A stretch of DNA of 64,000 bases from Prochlorococcus marinus str. MIT 0912 (GCF_027359595.1 NZ_CP114783.1:558001-622000); one strand, 5' to 3'; shown: positions 34,401 through 42,374, counted from the first letter of the stretch. Translations and numbers: made by a program. The notes: generated by a model not told the origin, from the letters alone.

Positions 34401-35161
34401 TCGATGGTCTAGGTGGAACAGATACTGTCACTTTCTCAGGAAAGTTTTCAGACTACGCCTTTACCCGTGGAACAAATACTCTGGAAATCGCCGACCAAAG
34501 GACAACAGGAACAACTGATGGAACAGATACTCTCAAAAATATTGAATACATTCAATTCTCAGATCAAACCGTAGAAGCATCAAAAGTAGACGTCGTTAAA
34601 ACCTATAGCGGTAATTATCATGAATACAAGTTCTACAACAGAGGCAATGGAAAATATGAAATCAAGACTGACTCTGGTTATGACGACATCACTGGCTATC
34701 CCTTATTGAGATTTTCTGGAGAAGACACAACAAGTGCCTTACGTGATGTCAGTGCTATTGCTGATATTAAAGCGACCTTTGATCAAGTCACTGGATTAAC
34801 TGATCCCTCTGGTGAAATGTTCCAACTCTATAACGCTGCCTTTAAACGATTCCCTGATGCCGAAGGTTTGAAATATTGGATTAATGTCTATAGTTCTGGG
34901 ATTAATACAAAGAAAGTTGTTGCTGCATCATTTGTTCGATCAGCTGAATTTAAAAGTCGTTATGGAGAGAACGTGACCACTGAAGAATATGTCACGACGC
35001 TATATCGCAATGTGTTTGATCGTTTACCAGATGAAGATGGTTTTAACTATTGGGTGGGAAGTTTAAATAAAGAAGAACAGAGCAGATCAGACGTTCTCAT
35101 GAATTTTGCTATCTCAGATGAAAATGATGCTCTCTTTACTGAAATGACTGGATTGAGTTGA
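31484..35161 (+). CDS. Giant repeat protein: ELWxxDGT, cadherin-like and DUF4214 domains (1225 aa)
   Basis: Residues about 1-440 carry eight ELWKTDGTE(A/S)GT repeats, a predicted beta-propeller-like surface module. Five cadherin-like repeats of about 95 aa follow (each FNENI or FDENI ... SHTYSLVNG ... IKASPDYETKSSYNIR). Then comes one degenerate RTX segment (GSAGDDTIQTTIGNDAIDG), and finally a DUF4214 domain in two halves (AAFKRFPDAEGLKYWINVY, RNVFDRLPDEDGFNYWVG). No signal peptide; type I secretion to the cell surface or medium is likely. Cadherin repeats 2 and 5 are very similar, so repeats are duplicating. Adhesin or S-layer-like role is inference. Confidence 0.85.
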   Translation: MSSPKLVKDIYLGSGSSSPRVLGAFGSSLYFFANDNVHGYELWKTDGTESGTVMVKDINTGVGDSLDTSFWLNRDPNLESVGSTLYFGAKNDFGQIHLWKTDGTEAGTVRVKNFGTGTSPHNLTAVGNTLYFSFDDGTHSFELWKTDGTESGTLLVKDINQRPGHSTPSNLTVIGNTLYFTAYDGINGTEIWKTDGTDAGTVLVKDIYSGSGSSFPDSLTAVGNTLYLTANDGINGTELWKTDGTESGTIEVATYPINGSGYFPVMSQSELTSFGNALYFSGQSLYEGTELWKTDGTIYSRVKDIDTSYGHYYGSFPQSLTVVGNTLYFTAGTGYSYNTVNRELWKTDGTEAGTVLVKDIYPGSDGSNPSNLTGVGNTLYFTANDGTNGTELWKTDGTEAGTVLVQNLTAGNGNSVLSDMTAIGDTLYFTYNNGSNGIELWSLGPNNTPADIGITSSSFNENIAAGSTVSNLTTTDSDIGNSHTYTLVNGIGSTDNSAFTISGNSLKIKASPDYETKSSYSIRVQTDDGEGGTYQKAINLAVNDLNAPTGISLTASSFDENINANSTIAVLASTDADATDSHTYSLINGTGDTDNNAFIIDGSSLKIKASPDYETKSSYNIRLKTLDSGGKNFDNSFTLLVNNLNDSPTDIVLDSNQFNENINSYTTVSTLSTIDQDDSDSHIYSLVNGVGDSDNSFVKIDGNQLNIKASPNYETKSSYNIRLKTTDAAGESIEKAFTLSVNDLNDIPTAIALSSASFNENIAGGSTVATVSTTDPDSSDTHTYSLTTGTGSGDNASFSIDGNQLKIIASPDYEAKSSYNIRVKTLDNGGESYEKTFTFSVNDLNAPTSISLTASSFDENINANSTIAILTSTDADATDTHTFSFINGNGDTDNNAFIIDGSSLKIKASPDYETQSTYNIRLQSKDSGGETYEKGLILSVNDVIIDDPNDFKPTITGSAGDDTIQTTIGNDAIDGLGGTDTVTFSGKFSDYAFTRGTNTLEIADQRTTGTTDGTDTLKNIEYIQFSDQTVEASKVDVVKTYSGNYHEYKFYNRGNGKYEIKTDSGYDDITGYPLLRFSGEDTTSALRDVSAIADIKATFDQVTGLTDPSGEMFQLYNAAFKRFPDAEGLKYWINVYSSGINTKKVVAASFVRSAEFKSRYGENVTTEEYVTTLYRNVFDRLPDEDGFNYWVGSLNKEEQSRSDVLMNFAISDENDALFTEMTGLS

Positions 35162-35189
35162 TCAATTTATTTGTCAACGGGTCCTTTGC

Positions 35190-35355
35190 TTGACTTTCTC
35201 AGAGGGGAGATTCGATCCTCAAATTTTTAGTAGGTATAACCTTTTTAAGTAGGGACAGTTAACAAAAGCCTCATATTTTATCACGAATTACCAAGTCATA
35301 CCAACAAATAAACCAATTTAAGCTCACTTAACAAAAACACTATTTTTGGTTAACT
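35190..35355 (+). repeat. Conserved upstream region of small HTH gene, copy 1
   Basis: Contains AAGTAGGTATAACCTTTTTA, GGGACAGTTAAC and ATTTTATCACGAAT, shared with 40440-40590 before the paralogous HTH gene. Likely the promoter/operator of the HTH gene, duplicated with it. Confidence 0.6.
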
Positions 35356-35592
35356 ATGGCCCCCATTTGTACTTTTGCAGAGGCGAGCAAACTGCTCAAT
35401 TACAAGAGCAGAAGCACCTTGTATCGCTTAAAAAAGGATGGCTGGTTGAGTGATTACATCATTAACTATGCAGGTAAAGATCACTTAGATATGAAACCCA
35501 AGGGAAAGCCCAAATTGGGTGATTACATTAATTCGATCATCCAGTGGAGACCGTCAACAGGTAATCGCATCCAAAACCAACACCTAAACTAA
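35356..35592 (+). CDS. Small helix-turn-helix protein (78 aa)
   Basis: CTFAEASKLLNYKSRSTLYR looks like the recognition helix of excisionase/MerR-type HTH proteins, followed by LKKDGWLSDYI and a basic C-terminus. Paralog at 40591-40827. Both lie just before a minus-strand family A peptide gene. Possible transcription factor or excisionase of the island. Confidence 0.7.
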   Translation: MAPICTFAEASKLLNYKSRSTLYRLKKDGWLSDYIINYAGKDHLDMKPKGKPKLGDYINSIIQWRPSTGNRIQNQHLN

Positions 35593-35792
35593 TGGTTCTG
35601 GTTAATTCTCTCTAATCGCTTTTATATCAATCTATTTCAAGACTTTGGGACAAATGTGTCCCTATTTTTAAAAGCTCGACGCTAACGAAATCGCCAGCCT
35701 TCAGATGCCCCACAATCAACTCTATGGAAAGAACCTTTAATTATTCAAATTTATCCAAATTTTCTTTTTTGAATCACAATTTTTTAATTTAA

Positions 35793-36032
35793 CTATTTTT
35801 GATTTTTTGTTTCATCCCAACGACTTTCTTCTTCCGACAAAGGTTTTCCATCTATATCACCTCCTAGAAAAGTACCAAAGCCTCCTTTAGGTATTACAGA
35901 TTCATCCGTAAAATCTTTATTATCAATTTTCATCCGCCTTTTATTTTTGGCATTCCCACCAACTCTGATTCCACCAGCAACATCTTTTAGATCATCAGTT
36001 GAAAGCTCTTGATTGAGTTCTTCTTCTGACAT
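35793..36032 (-). CDS. Double-glycine-leader peptide, family A (79 aa)
   Basis: Leader MSEEELNQELSTDDLKDVAGG; core begins IRVGGNAKNKRRMKIDNKDF and is nearly the same as in 40832-41071. No Cys. Divergent from the family B gene at 36221. Confidence 0.8.
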   Translation of the reverse strand: MSEEELNQELSTDDLKDVAGGIRVGGNAKNKRRMKIDNKDFTDESVIPKGGFGTFLGGDIDGKPLSEEESRWDETKNQK

Positions 36033-36220
36033 GAGATTTTCTCTCTAAATTTTCTGCTTTCTAGCAGTGGTTATTGTCGCTGTCTGAGGAGCGTCAAAAC
36101 TTGAAATATCACTTGTGACCAACCTCACAGGACTAGCTGAACCAGATCAATACGTGAGTCATTGATTCTAGAGATAATAACTACATTGAAGGGATTCAAC
36201 CCTCACAACTAACTAAGACA
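36033..36220. promoter_or_regulatory. 188-bp bidirectional cassette with CRP-type palindrome
   Basis: Palindrome TGTGA-CCAACC-TCACA at 36114-36129. The AGATAGT arm is changed to AGATAAT, so the outer stem is weakened in this copy. Confidence 0.65.
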
Positions 36221-36418
36221 ATGAACAACACTGAACTCACTCTTGATCAATTAGCTGAAGTCGCTGGTGGAGGTGTTTTTGCCAAACTTGATGGTTTTAA
36301 ACAAATCATTCATCCTCAATTTATAACCGGCTTGCATGACAGTGTCCATTGCTTTAGAGGAAGAAAGACAAGAAATCAAACAAATATAATTGTGCCAACA
36401 GATGGAGATGATATTTAA
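36221..36418 (+). CDS. Double-glycine-leader peptide, family B (65 aa)
   Basis: Leader MNNTELTLDQLAEVAGG; core GVFAKLDGFKQIIHPQF shared with 19186, then an unrelated tail with one Cys (SVHCFRGRKTRNQTN). A terminator follows. Confidence 0.8.
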   Translation: MNNTELTLDQLAEVAGGGVFAKLDGFKQIIHPQFITGLHDSVHCFRGRKTRNQTNIIVPTDGDDI

Positions 36419-36457
36419 AAAGTAAATAGAACCCACTTGATTAATAAATAGTTCTAA

Positions 36458-36488
36458 AAGCACTCAGAGATGGGTGCTTTCTTCTTAT
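36458..36488 (+). terminator. Terminator of the 36221 gene
   Basis: AAGCACTCAGAGATGGGTGCTT followed by TCTTCTT. Confidence 0.65.
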
Positions 36489-36520
36489 GACCCAATAGAC
36501 GCAATAGACGTTTTATTAAG

Positions 36521-36883
36521 TCAAAAACTAAATCTTTTAATCAATTCTGGTTGCATTTGATTGAATTGATATTCATTATAAATTTTATTTTCATCTATAT
36601 TTTTATATTCAAATCCTAAATATTTTTTTGTTGCAAGATCAATCATGCAATATCTTATTTCTTTTGTCACTGATTTCTCTTCCCATTTGCGTCCTTCTGC
36701 CAGTCCTAAATCATATAGTCTAATTACTTCTTCATTATCAATATCTTCCTTATAGATAAAAATCTCCCTTTTGCTTGCCCATTCTTCACAAGCTTTTTCA
36801 GCTTCAAAACTTGATTGATAGCTAGTGTTTGAACAGCCGAATAAAGCAATTAAAAGCGGTGCCAGTAGTAAAAAGCGGTTCAT
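36521..36883 (-). CDS. Lipoprotein (120 aa)
   Basis: The lipobox signal MNRFLLLAPLLIALFGCSN places the lipidated Cys at 17. The mature part is acidic, with SSFEAEKACEEWASKREIFI and two further Cys. It directly follows the stop of the upstream lipoprotein gene (TAA then ATG): a two-gene operon. Function unknown. Confidence 0.75.
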   Translation of the reverse strand: MNRFLLLAPLLIALFGCSNTSYQSSFEAEKACEEWASKREIFIYKEDIDNEEVIRLYDLGLAEGRKWEEKSVTKEIRYCMIDLATKKYLGFEYKNIDENKIYNEYQFNQMQPELIKRFSF

Positions 36884-37420
36884 TTAGAACTTGGCGTATT
36901 TATTGCAAATAGCCTTCGAGGTAATCCAACTACTCGAAGAATACCTTGGAGGCATTATCTTTTCTATATAGCTTTTATATTTAGCTGTATATTCTGGGTT
37001 ATAACAAGTAACTGTATCCCTAGGTAATACAATTTTATTACCATTTAAATCAACATAAATCGGAGTAAAATAAACAATGCTACCAATATCTTTTTTATAT
37101 AATTTTTTATAAACACCTTGTGGCTTAATTCTTTTATCATACATCAAACAATTAGAACTAAAATAATCTATTTCCGCTTGACTACTAAATCTTTTAGCTG
37201 ACTCTAGGCATTTATAGAATTTGGCTGTATCGGGTTTATTAGGTAATTCGTTAAAAGGTATTTCGTAATCACGATTATGAGTTGACTTCCATTTAAAAGG
37301 TAAAACCTCTACGGAGGAGTTTTTAACAATATATTTCTCACCAACATTTGTTTTAACTGATAGATCATTAGAACAACCAGTAAGTGCGATCAGCAGCGGT
37401 GCAAGTAGTAGGCGTTTCAT
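36884..37420 (-). CDS. Lipoprotein (178 aa)
   Basis: Lipobox MKRLLLAPLLIALTGCSN, almost the same signal as its neighbour, suggesting duplication of the 5' part. The mature domain has paired Cys (FYKCLESAKRF, FSSNCLMYDKR, TVTCYNPEY). Membrane-anchored on the periplasmic side; not recognised. Confidence 0.75.
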   Translation of the reverse strand: MKRLLLAPLLIALTGCSNDLSVKTNVGEKYIVKNSSVEVLPFKWKSTHNRDYEIPFNELPNKPDTAKFYKCLESAKRFSSQAEIDYFSSNCLMYDKRIKPQGVYKKLYKKDIGSIVYFTPIYVDLNGNKIVLPRDTVTCYNPEYTAKYKSYIEKIMPPRYSSSSWITSKAICNKYAKF

Positions 37421-37484
37421 TCAATCCTTTACTTATTCCCTTTCTAGCTGATCTAGTACAACTAATCTTCTTGCTGTAAACAAA

Positions 37485-37540
37485 GTTACGCTGATATTTA
37501 CGTTGTTAGTCCTACTACTGCTAGGCGGTGGAGTCTGACA
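37485..37540 (+). pseudogene. 3' remnant of the mini-HTH gene
   Basis: GCTGATATTTACGTTGTTAG, then TCCTACTACTGCTAGGCGGTGG and a stop correspond to the end of the mini-HTH gene. A charged frame without a start (VEKRTKELKEENKSLKK) follows to about 37624 and may be another remnant. Confidence 0.5.
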
Positions 37541-37713
37541 CCACTTACTTAGTCTTTTTATTAAATGGGCTGTTGAGAAGAGGACTAAGGAACTCAAGGA
37601 AGAGAACAAGTCACTTAAAAAGTAATTTCAATAGAACTTGAATTAACGATCATCAACAAAGTGAACTATTAGAATAAAAATTAATCAGTCATTCGACTTC
37701 ATTCAAGTTTCAT

Positions 37714-39522
37714 TTGTCTAGTCAACGTTATTCAGTTACTCCCCATCCGATAGATACTCTTCTTACATGGGTCAAGAGTGGTGAGATTGCTATACCTGAA
37801 ATTCAAAGACCTTTTGTTTGGGATTCGACGAAAGTTCGAAATTTAATGGACTCTCTTTACAGAGGGTTCCCTGTCGGATACCTAATTGCTTGGAGGAACC
37901 CAACTGTCAAATTAAAAGATGGATCCACTTCTGCTGGTAAAAGGATTCTTATAGATGGTCAACAAAGAGTTACAGCTTTAATGGCTGCTTTGCTTGGACA
38001 AAAAGTCATAAACAAAAACTATTCAAGCATTCGTATCAAAATCGCATTTAACCCTTTAGCTGTTGACGACGAAAAAATATTTGAAGTTAGCAACCCAGCG
38101 ATCCTAAAGAGTTCAGAATGGGTCCCAGATATTTCTAGTTTGTTTGATTCTGATAATGATTTATTAGACGTTATTGAAGAATATATGGAACGGAATCCAA
38201 CAGCAGATAGAAAGACTGTTGGTAAATCAATTCAAAAATTACTAAAAATTTTAAATAATCAAGTTGGATTAATTGAACTGGCAGAAGACCTTGATATAGA
38301 GACTGTGACTGAGATTTTTATAAGAGTTAACTCTGCTGGAGCAGAACTTTCACAGGCTGACTTTGCGATGTCAAAGATTGCAGTTAATGAAAGTTATGGC
38401 GGTAATACTCTGCGCAAAGCTATTGAATATTTTTGCAATCTAGCTGTCGCACCAGAGTGTTATTCGCAGATAAGTGAAAACGATAAAGTCTTTGCAAGTA
38501 CTCCCTTTTTTCAAAAGATGTCATGGCTAAAGGATGTCAACGATGACATCTATGACCCGACTTATACAGACATGCTTAGGGTTGCATTTACTTCAGAGTT
38601 TGGGAGAGGGAAACTTCAAGATCTTGTTGCATTACTATCAGGAAGGAATTTCGAAACACGTCAATACGAAGAAGAGATCGCTGCAGAATCATTCCAAAAA
38701 CTTGAGCAAGGTGTCTACAACTTCATTAATAAAACTCATTTCGATCGATTAACGATGATTCTGCGCTCAGCAGGATTCATTACTAGTGACCTTATACGCA
38801 GTAGAAATGCAGTTAACTTCGCTTACATTTTTTATCTAGTCGGTCGTCGTCAAAAGGTCCCAGCCGATGACCTTGAGAAATTAGTAAGACGCTGGTTTGC
38901 GATGTCAATCCTTAAAGGACGTTATTCAGGAAGTCCAGAGAGTCGATTTGATCAAGATATTCGACAAATCAATGAGCAAGGATTGACGGCTTTTGCTGAA
39001 ACTATTTTAGAGACTGAATTCCCTGACACCTACTGGACAGCAATGCTTCCACAATCTATGGATACATCCTCTTCTAATAGTCCTTACTTTATTGCTTATC
39101 AAGCAGCACAAGTTAAAGCAGGAGATCAAGGATTTTTATCATCACACATTACCGTTAGTAGCTTGATGCAGAATCAAGGAGATAAGCATCATTTCTTTCC
39201 AAGAAAACATCTACAAAGACTTGGTTATCAACGTGGTAAATACAATCAAATTGCAAATTTTGTAATTACTCAAACTGAAATTAATATTGCTATTTCCGAC
39301 AAGGCTCCTGAGGTCTACATTTCCGAGGTTCTGAATCAATGCAAAGGAGGTCCTAAACGATATGGAGGCATTACAGACCAATCAGAGCTTGAAAGAAATC
39401 TAGAAATGAATTGCATTCCGCTTTCAATACTCAATACTCCAGATTTAAATTATGAGAGTTTTTTAGATGAACGGCGTAAATTAATTGCTTTAAAGATTAA
39501 GAAATGGATTGGGTCTCTTTAA
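37714..39522 (+). CDS. DUF262-DUF1524 protein, GmrSD-like (602 aa)
   Basis: The N-terminal DUF262 domain has [10 protein letters not shown] at 27-36 and [10 protein letters not shown] at 81-90, the nucleotide-binding/hydrolysing (ParB-like) motif. The C-terminal DUF1524 has the HNH-like HHFFPRKHL near residue 491 and [18 protein letters not shown]. Single-chain GmrSD-type proteins are type IV restriction enzymes against modified phage DNA (family knowledge). TTG start. Its stop overlaps the ATG of the next gene. Defence role is inference. Confidence 0.85.
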   Translation: MSSQRYSVTPHPIDTLLTWVKSGEIAIPEIQRPFVWDSTKVRNLMDSLYRGFPVGYLIAWRNPTVKLKDGSTSAGKRILIDGQQRVTALMAALLGQKVINKNYSSIRIKIAFNPLAVDDEKIFEVSNPAILKSSEWVPDISSLFDSDNDLLDVIEEYMERNPTADRKTVGKSIQKLLKILNNQVGLIELAEDLDIETVTEIFIRVNSAGAELSQADFAMSKIAVNESYGGNTLRKAIEYFCNLAVAPECYSQISENDKVFASTPFFQKMSWLKDVNDDIYDPTYTDMLRVAFTSEFGRGKLQDLVALLSGRNFETRQYEEEIAAESFQKLEQGVYNFINKTHFDRLTMILRSAGFITSDLIRSRNAVNFAYIFYLVGRRQKVPADDLEKLVRRWFAMSILKGRYSGSPESRFDQDIRQINEQGLTAFAETILETEFPDTYWTAMLPQSMDTSSSNSPYFIAYQAAQVKAGDQGFLSSHITVSSLMQNQGDKHHFFPRKHLQRLGYQRGKYNQIANFVITQTEINIAISDKAPEVYISEVLNQCKGGPKRYGGITDQSELERNLEMNCIPLSILNTPDLNYESFLDERRKLIALKIKKWIGSL

Positions 39523-39725
39523 TGAGTGAAATAGAGGAACACCTACTGATATATAAATCCAAGGAGTTTGAGAGCTTAAGCTTTTCGGAGTTAAAAGAGT
39601 TCCGTAAATTTGCGCTTTGGAATAAGGAGCCAAAGCTTGCTATGACGATTTTCGAAAGAATGAAAAGCCTAGTTACAACAGGAGAAGTAACAGAAGAAGA
39701 AATACTAGGAGCAGCTTATCTCTAA
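39522..39725 (+). CDS. Small partner of the DUF262 gene (67 aa)
   Basis: The ATG overlaps the DUF262 stop (TAATG), so translation is coupled. [49 protein letters not shown] decayed copy is at 205-342. Possibly a regulator or subunit of the DUF262 protein; not recognised. Confidence 0.65.
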   Translation: MSEIEEHLLIYKSKEFESLSFSELKEFRKFALWNKEPKLAMTIFERMKSLVTTGEVTEEEILGAAYL

Positions 39726-39746
39726 CAATGAAATTTTCTTTATCGC

Positions 39747-40079
39747 GTGAAGATTAAATTAATTCCTAACGAGAATCTTGATTTAGAAAAGATTCCTAAT
39801 CCAGAAGATAAATCCTCTGATTATCAAGAGACATGGATGGGATTTGCACTAACAATGAATGCTTATGAGGTATGTGGCGACTCTGAAACTGCTTTTGAGA
39901 CAAGAAGTAAAGTATTAAAGGATCCGCTTAATGCTTCTTTAACAGAACTTCGCTGCGCTTTATTTGTTTTACAGCGTCATCATCGTTGGAACTCACCTTA
40001 CTCTGACCCTGAAGATAAAAGAGTAATTGAACTACTCAAATTAATTAGAGCAAAAGTTAAAAAGGGAGAACTGGAATAA
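39747..40079 (+). CDS. Hypothetical protein, DUF262 operon (110 aa)
   Basis: GTG start; MKIKLIPNENLDLEKIPNPE, TWMGFALTMNAYEVCGDSET and ALFVLQRHHRWNSPYSDPED. Helical, soluble, 21 bases after the previous stop. The end LLKLIRAKVKKGELE is basic. Probably the last gene of the operon. Function unknown. Confidence 0.6.
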   Translation: MKIKLIPNENLDLEKIPNPEDKSSDYQETWMGFALTMNAYEVCGDSETAFETRSKVLKDPLNASLTELRCALFVLQRHHRWNSPYSDPEDKRVIELLKLIRAKVKKGELE

Positions 40080-40162
40080 TAGAAGTTCATGAAAGCAAAA
40101 GGAACATCTAGAGGCTAGAGATAACAGACCTACAGAATCATTTTTCCTACTCCCCCCCCCCT

Positions 40163-40384
40163 TTAACACTGTGGGATTTCAGATTCCTCTTCATTTCGTT
40201 TCACAGAAGGATTTTGATAGCAGCGTTTTTCAATGATCGGGAGTATTCCTTCTTCTAGTTCCTGGATTAACTCTTCTCTAAAGCTCTCTAAATTCTCAAG
40301 TGTTGGGTGTTCATAGCCAGCTTCTTGTGAATCCCAAAAGAGAGCAAGGATTGTTCTATGAAAGATAGGATGACGTAGTGACAT
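40163..40384 (-). CDS. Hypothetical protein (73 aa)
   Basis: MSLRHPIFHRTILALFWDSQ, LESFREELIQELEEGILPII, ending in an acidic EESEIPQC. A run of ten C (40152-40161) lies right after its stop. Not recognised. Confidence 0.5.
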   Translation of the reverse strand: MSLRHPIFHRTILALFWDSQEAGYEHPTLENLESFREELIQELEEGILPIIEKRCYQNPSVKRNEEESEIPQC

Positions 40385-40439
40385 GCTTGGAACACTTCTT
40401 AACTACGTTCTAACGCTTTTCTTGGGTCCTTACTCGCGA

Positions 40440-40590
40440 ATCGTTCAAGGGGATATTCGACGCTCGAATTTTAAGTAGGTATAACCTTTTCAAGTTGGGA
40501 CAGTTAACTAAAAACTGAATATTTTATCACGAAATAACAAGTCATACCAGCAATTAAGACTAATTAAGCTCACACCACATCCAATCAACC
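40440..40590 (+). repeat. Conserved upstream region of small HTH gene, copy 2
   Basis: Matches 35190-35355: AAGTAGGTATAACCTTTTCA, GGGACAGTTAAC, ATTTTATCACGAAATAAC and AAGTCATACCA. Confidence 0.6.
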
Positions 40591-40827
40591 ATGAACCCCA
40601 TTTGCACCTTTGCTGAGGCCGCTAAGATCTTGGGCTACAAGTCCAGGAGCACCTTGTATCGCTTAAAAAGGGATGGCTGGCTTGATGACTACCTAGTCAA
40701 TGTTAATGGTAAAGATATGCTCAAATTTCATCCAAGAGGAAAACAAAAACTGTCTGATCACATCATGGGAATTATTCAATGGCGACCAAGTAACCCGATT
40801 CGAGAGCAAAACTTTGAGAAATTTTAA
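40591..40827 (+). CDS. Small helix-turn-helix protein (78 aa)
   Basis: CTFAEAAKILGYKSRSTLYR LKRDGWLDDYL, closely like 35356-35592, with the same IIQWRPS near the end. The stop lies 2-4 bases from the convergent family A peptide gene. The whole block (upstream region, HTH, peptide) is duplicated from or to 35.2-36.1 kb. Confidence 0.7.
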   Translation: MNPICTFAEAAKILGYKSRSTLYRLKRDGWLDDYLVNVNGKDMLKFHPRGKQKLSDHIMGIIQWRPSNPIREQNFEKF

Positions 40828-40831
40828 TTAA

Positions 40832-41071
40832 CTATTGATTTTTTGTTTCATCCCAACGACTTTCATCTTCCGACAAAGTTTTTCCATCTATATCACCTCC
40901 TAGAAAAGAATAACCAAAGCCTCCTTTAGGTATTACAGATTCATCCGTAAAATCTTTATTATCAATTTTCATCCGCCTTTTATTTTTGGCATTCCCACCA
41001 ACTCTGATTCCACCAGCAACATCTTTTAGGTCATCAGTAGAGAGTTCTTGATTTAGTTCTTCTTCTGACAT
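40832..41071 (-). CDS. Double-glycine-leader peptide, family A (79 aa)
   Basis: Leader MSEEELNQELSTDDLKDVAGG and core IRVGGNAKNKRRMKIDNKDF as in 35793-36032, with small changes (FGYSFLGGD). Its upstream region is cut short at about 41150 by the next peptide gene, so the CRP-type site is missing. Confidence 0.8.
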   Translation of the reverse strand: MSEEELNQELSTDDLKDVAGGIRVGGNAKNKRRMKIDNKDFTDESVIPKGGFGYSFLGGDIDGKTLSEDESRWDETKNQ

Positions 41072-41155
41072 GAGATTCGTCTCTAAACTTTCTGCTTTCT
41101 AGCAGTGGTTATTGGTGTTTTCTAAGGAAGGTAAAAGCTTGAAATATCTGACGGA

Positions 41156-41413
41156 TCATTTTTTAGTTTCATCACCTTTACCTTCTCTTTTTTTCTTTAA
41201 TCTCCAGGCCTCTTTAGTTGGATCCTCAAATTGACTATCACCCATACCAACTTTCATAGGATTGAAAGAATAGCCTGCACCTGGCTTTTCACCTTTACCA
41301 TGACCTTTTTTAGCCCAAGTAGAATTGTCAAATTGGGAGGGGTCAAAGCCTGCTCCAGCAACATCTTTTAGATCATCAGTTGATAGCTCTTGATTTAGTT
41401 CTTCTTCTGACAT
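41156..41413 (-). CDS. Double-glycine-leader peptide, family A, Ala-Gly site (85 aa)
   Basis: Leader MSEEELNQELSTDDLKDVAG is followed by AGFDPSQFDNSTWAKKGHGK; the site reads VAGAG, not AGG. The core is Lys- and Gly-rich with no Cys. Upstream is the 815-1010-type repeat. Confidence 0.8.
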   Translation of the reverse strand: MSEEELNQELSTDDLKDVAGAGFDPSQFDNSTWAKKGHGKGEKPGAGYSFNPMKVGMGDSQFEDPTKEAWRLKKKREGKGDETKK

Positions 41414-41479
41414 TAGATGTTTCCTATATGGTCTTTACTTTTTAGCGGTGGTTATTGTTGCTGTCTGAGGAAAGTAAAA

Positions 41480-41665
41480 ATTGTAGACACTTTAGTTAAC
41501 CATTTCAGTTGTTTTGGTTTTCGCTTGATTCAGCCATAATCGATCTTATATCAGCTTATTTCAAGACTTAGAGACACAGGTGTCCCTATCTTTTAAAGCT
41601 TAACGCTAAAGAATTATCGAGCCTTCGGATGACCCACAATCAACTCTATGGAAAGAACCTTTGAT
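41480..41665. repeat. Intergenic repeat, second copy
   Basis: About 90% the same as 815-1010; lies between two family A genes on the same strand. Confidence 0.6.
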
Positions 41666-41668
41666 TGG

Positions 41669-41851
41669 CTACTTTTGGTCATTGTTGATGTCAAACTTAG
41701 CTTGAGTATCTAGGTCCTCTAATCCTTTCTTTACTGAAGTCCCTGAACCAATTTCAAGAAGCTGTTCGGCATTTATCTTTGTCTTTGCTCCACCAGCAAC
41801 ATCTTTGAGTTCATCAGTAGAGAGTTCTTGATTTAGTTCTTCTTCTGACAT
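41669..41851 (-). CDS. Double-glycine-leader peptide, family A (60 aa)
   Basis: Leader MSEEELNQELSTDELKDVAGG; short core AKTKINAEQLLEIGSGTSVK ending in acidic NNDQK. No Cys. Divergent from the unusual family B gene at 42066. Confidence 0.8.
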   Translation of the reverse strand: MSEEELNQELSTDELKDVAGGAKTKINAEQLLEIGSGTSVKKGLEDLDTQAKFDINNDQK

Positions 41852-42065
41852 TAGATGTTTCCTATATGGTCTTTACTTTGTAGCAGTGGTCATTATTGCT
41901 GTCTGAGGAAGGTAAAAGCTTGAAATATCACTTGTGACCAACCTCACAGGACTAGCTGAACCAGATCAATACCTCAGTCATTGATTGGAGAGATAGTAAG
42001 TACATGGACACGGACCCACCGACACCTCCGTCCTATTGCTCTAAACCTTTCTTCTTTTAATAGCC
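41852..42065. promoter_or_regulatory. Bidirectional cassette, altered 3' half (214 bp)
   Basis: The palindrome TGTGA-CCAACC-TCACA is at 41933-41948. After GAGAGATAGTAAGTACAT the usual AGGG/CCCT and ACTATCT parts are replaced by CACGGACCCACCGACACCTC and a T-rich stretch, so the conserved hairpin is absent. Confidence 0.6.
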
Positions 42066-42224
42066 ATGAAAAACACTGAACTCACTCTTGATCAACTAGC
42101 TGACGTAAACGGTGGAAGCATGCATCAAGGGGCTATGAACTCTTTAACTAGTAGAGGTTTTATTGTTGGTCCAATAGCTCGTAGAGGTTTATTGCGCACA
42201 GTCGGCGATGCCGCAGAGAGATAA
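42066..42224 (+). CDS. Double-glycine-leader peptide, family B (52 aa)
   Basis: Leader MKNTELTLDQLADVNGG; core SMHQGAMNSLTSRGFIVG and RRGLLRTVGDAAER, basic, no Cys. The most diverged family B member in both leader and upstream DNA. Confidence 0.7.
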   Translation: MKNTELTLDQLADVNGGSMHQGAMNSLTSRGFIVGPIARRGLLRTVGDAAER

Positions 42225-42328
42225 TGCATCATCCTTCCGGCCCTTTCGTGGAGCAACTAATTTACTAGCGCAAGAACAACAACCTTAAATCTATTGTTTG
42301 GTAGAAGATCTATAAAAATATTGTTTTA

Positions 42329-42358
42329 AAGGAGTCTAAAAAGGCTCCTTTTTACTTC
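42329..42358 (+). terminator. Terminator hairpin
   Basis: AAAGGAGTCTAAAAAGGCTCCTTTTTAC; same design as at 19461 and 20641. Confidence 0.6.
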
Positions 42359-42374
42359 TCTAATTGATTTATTT

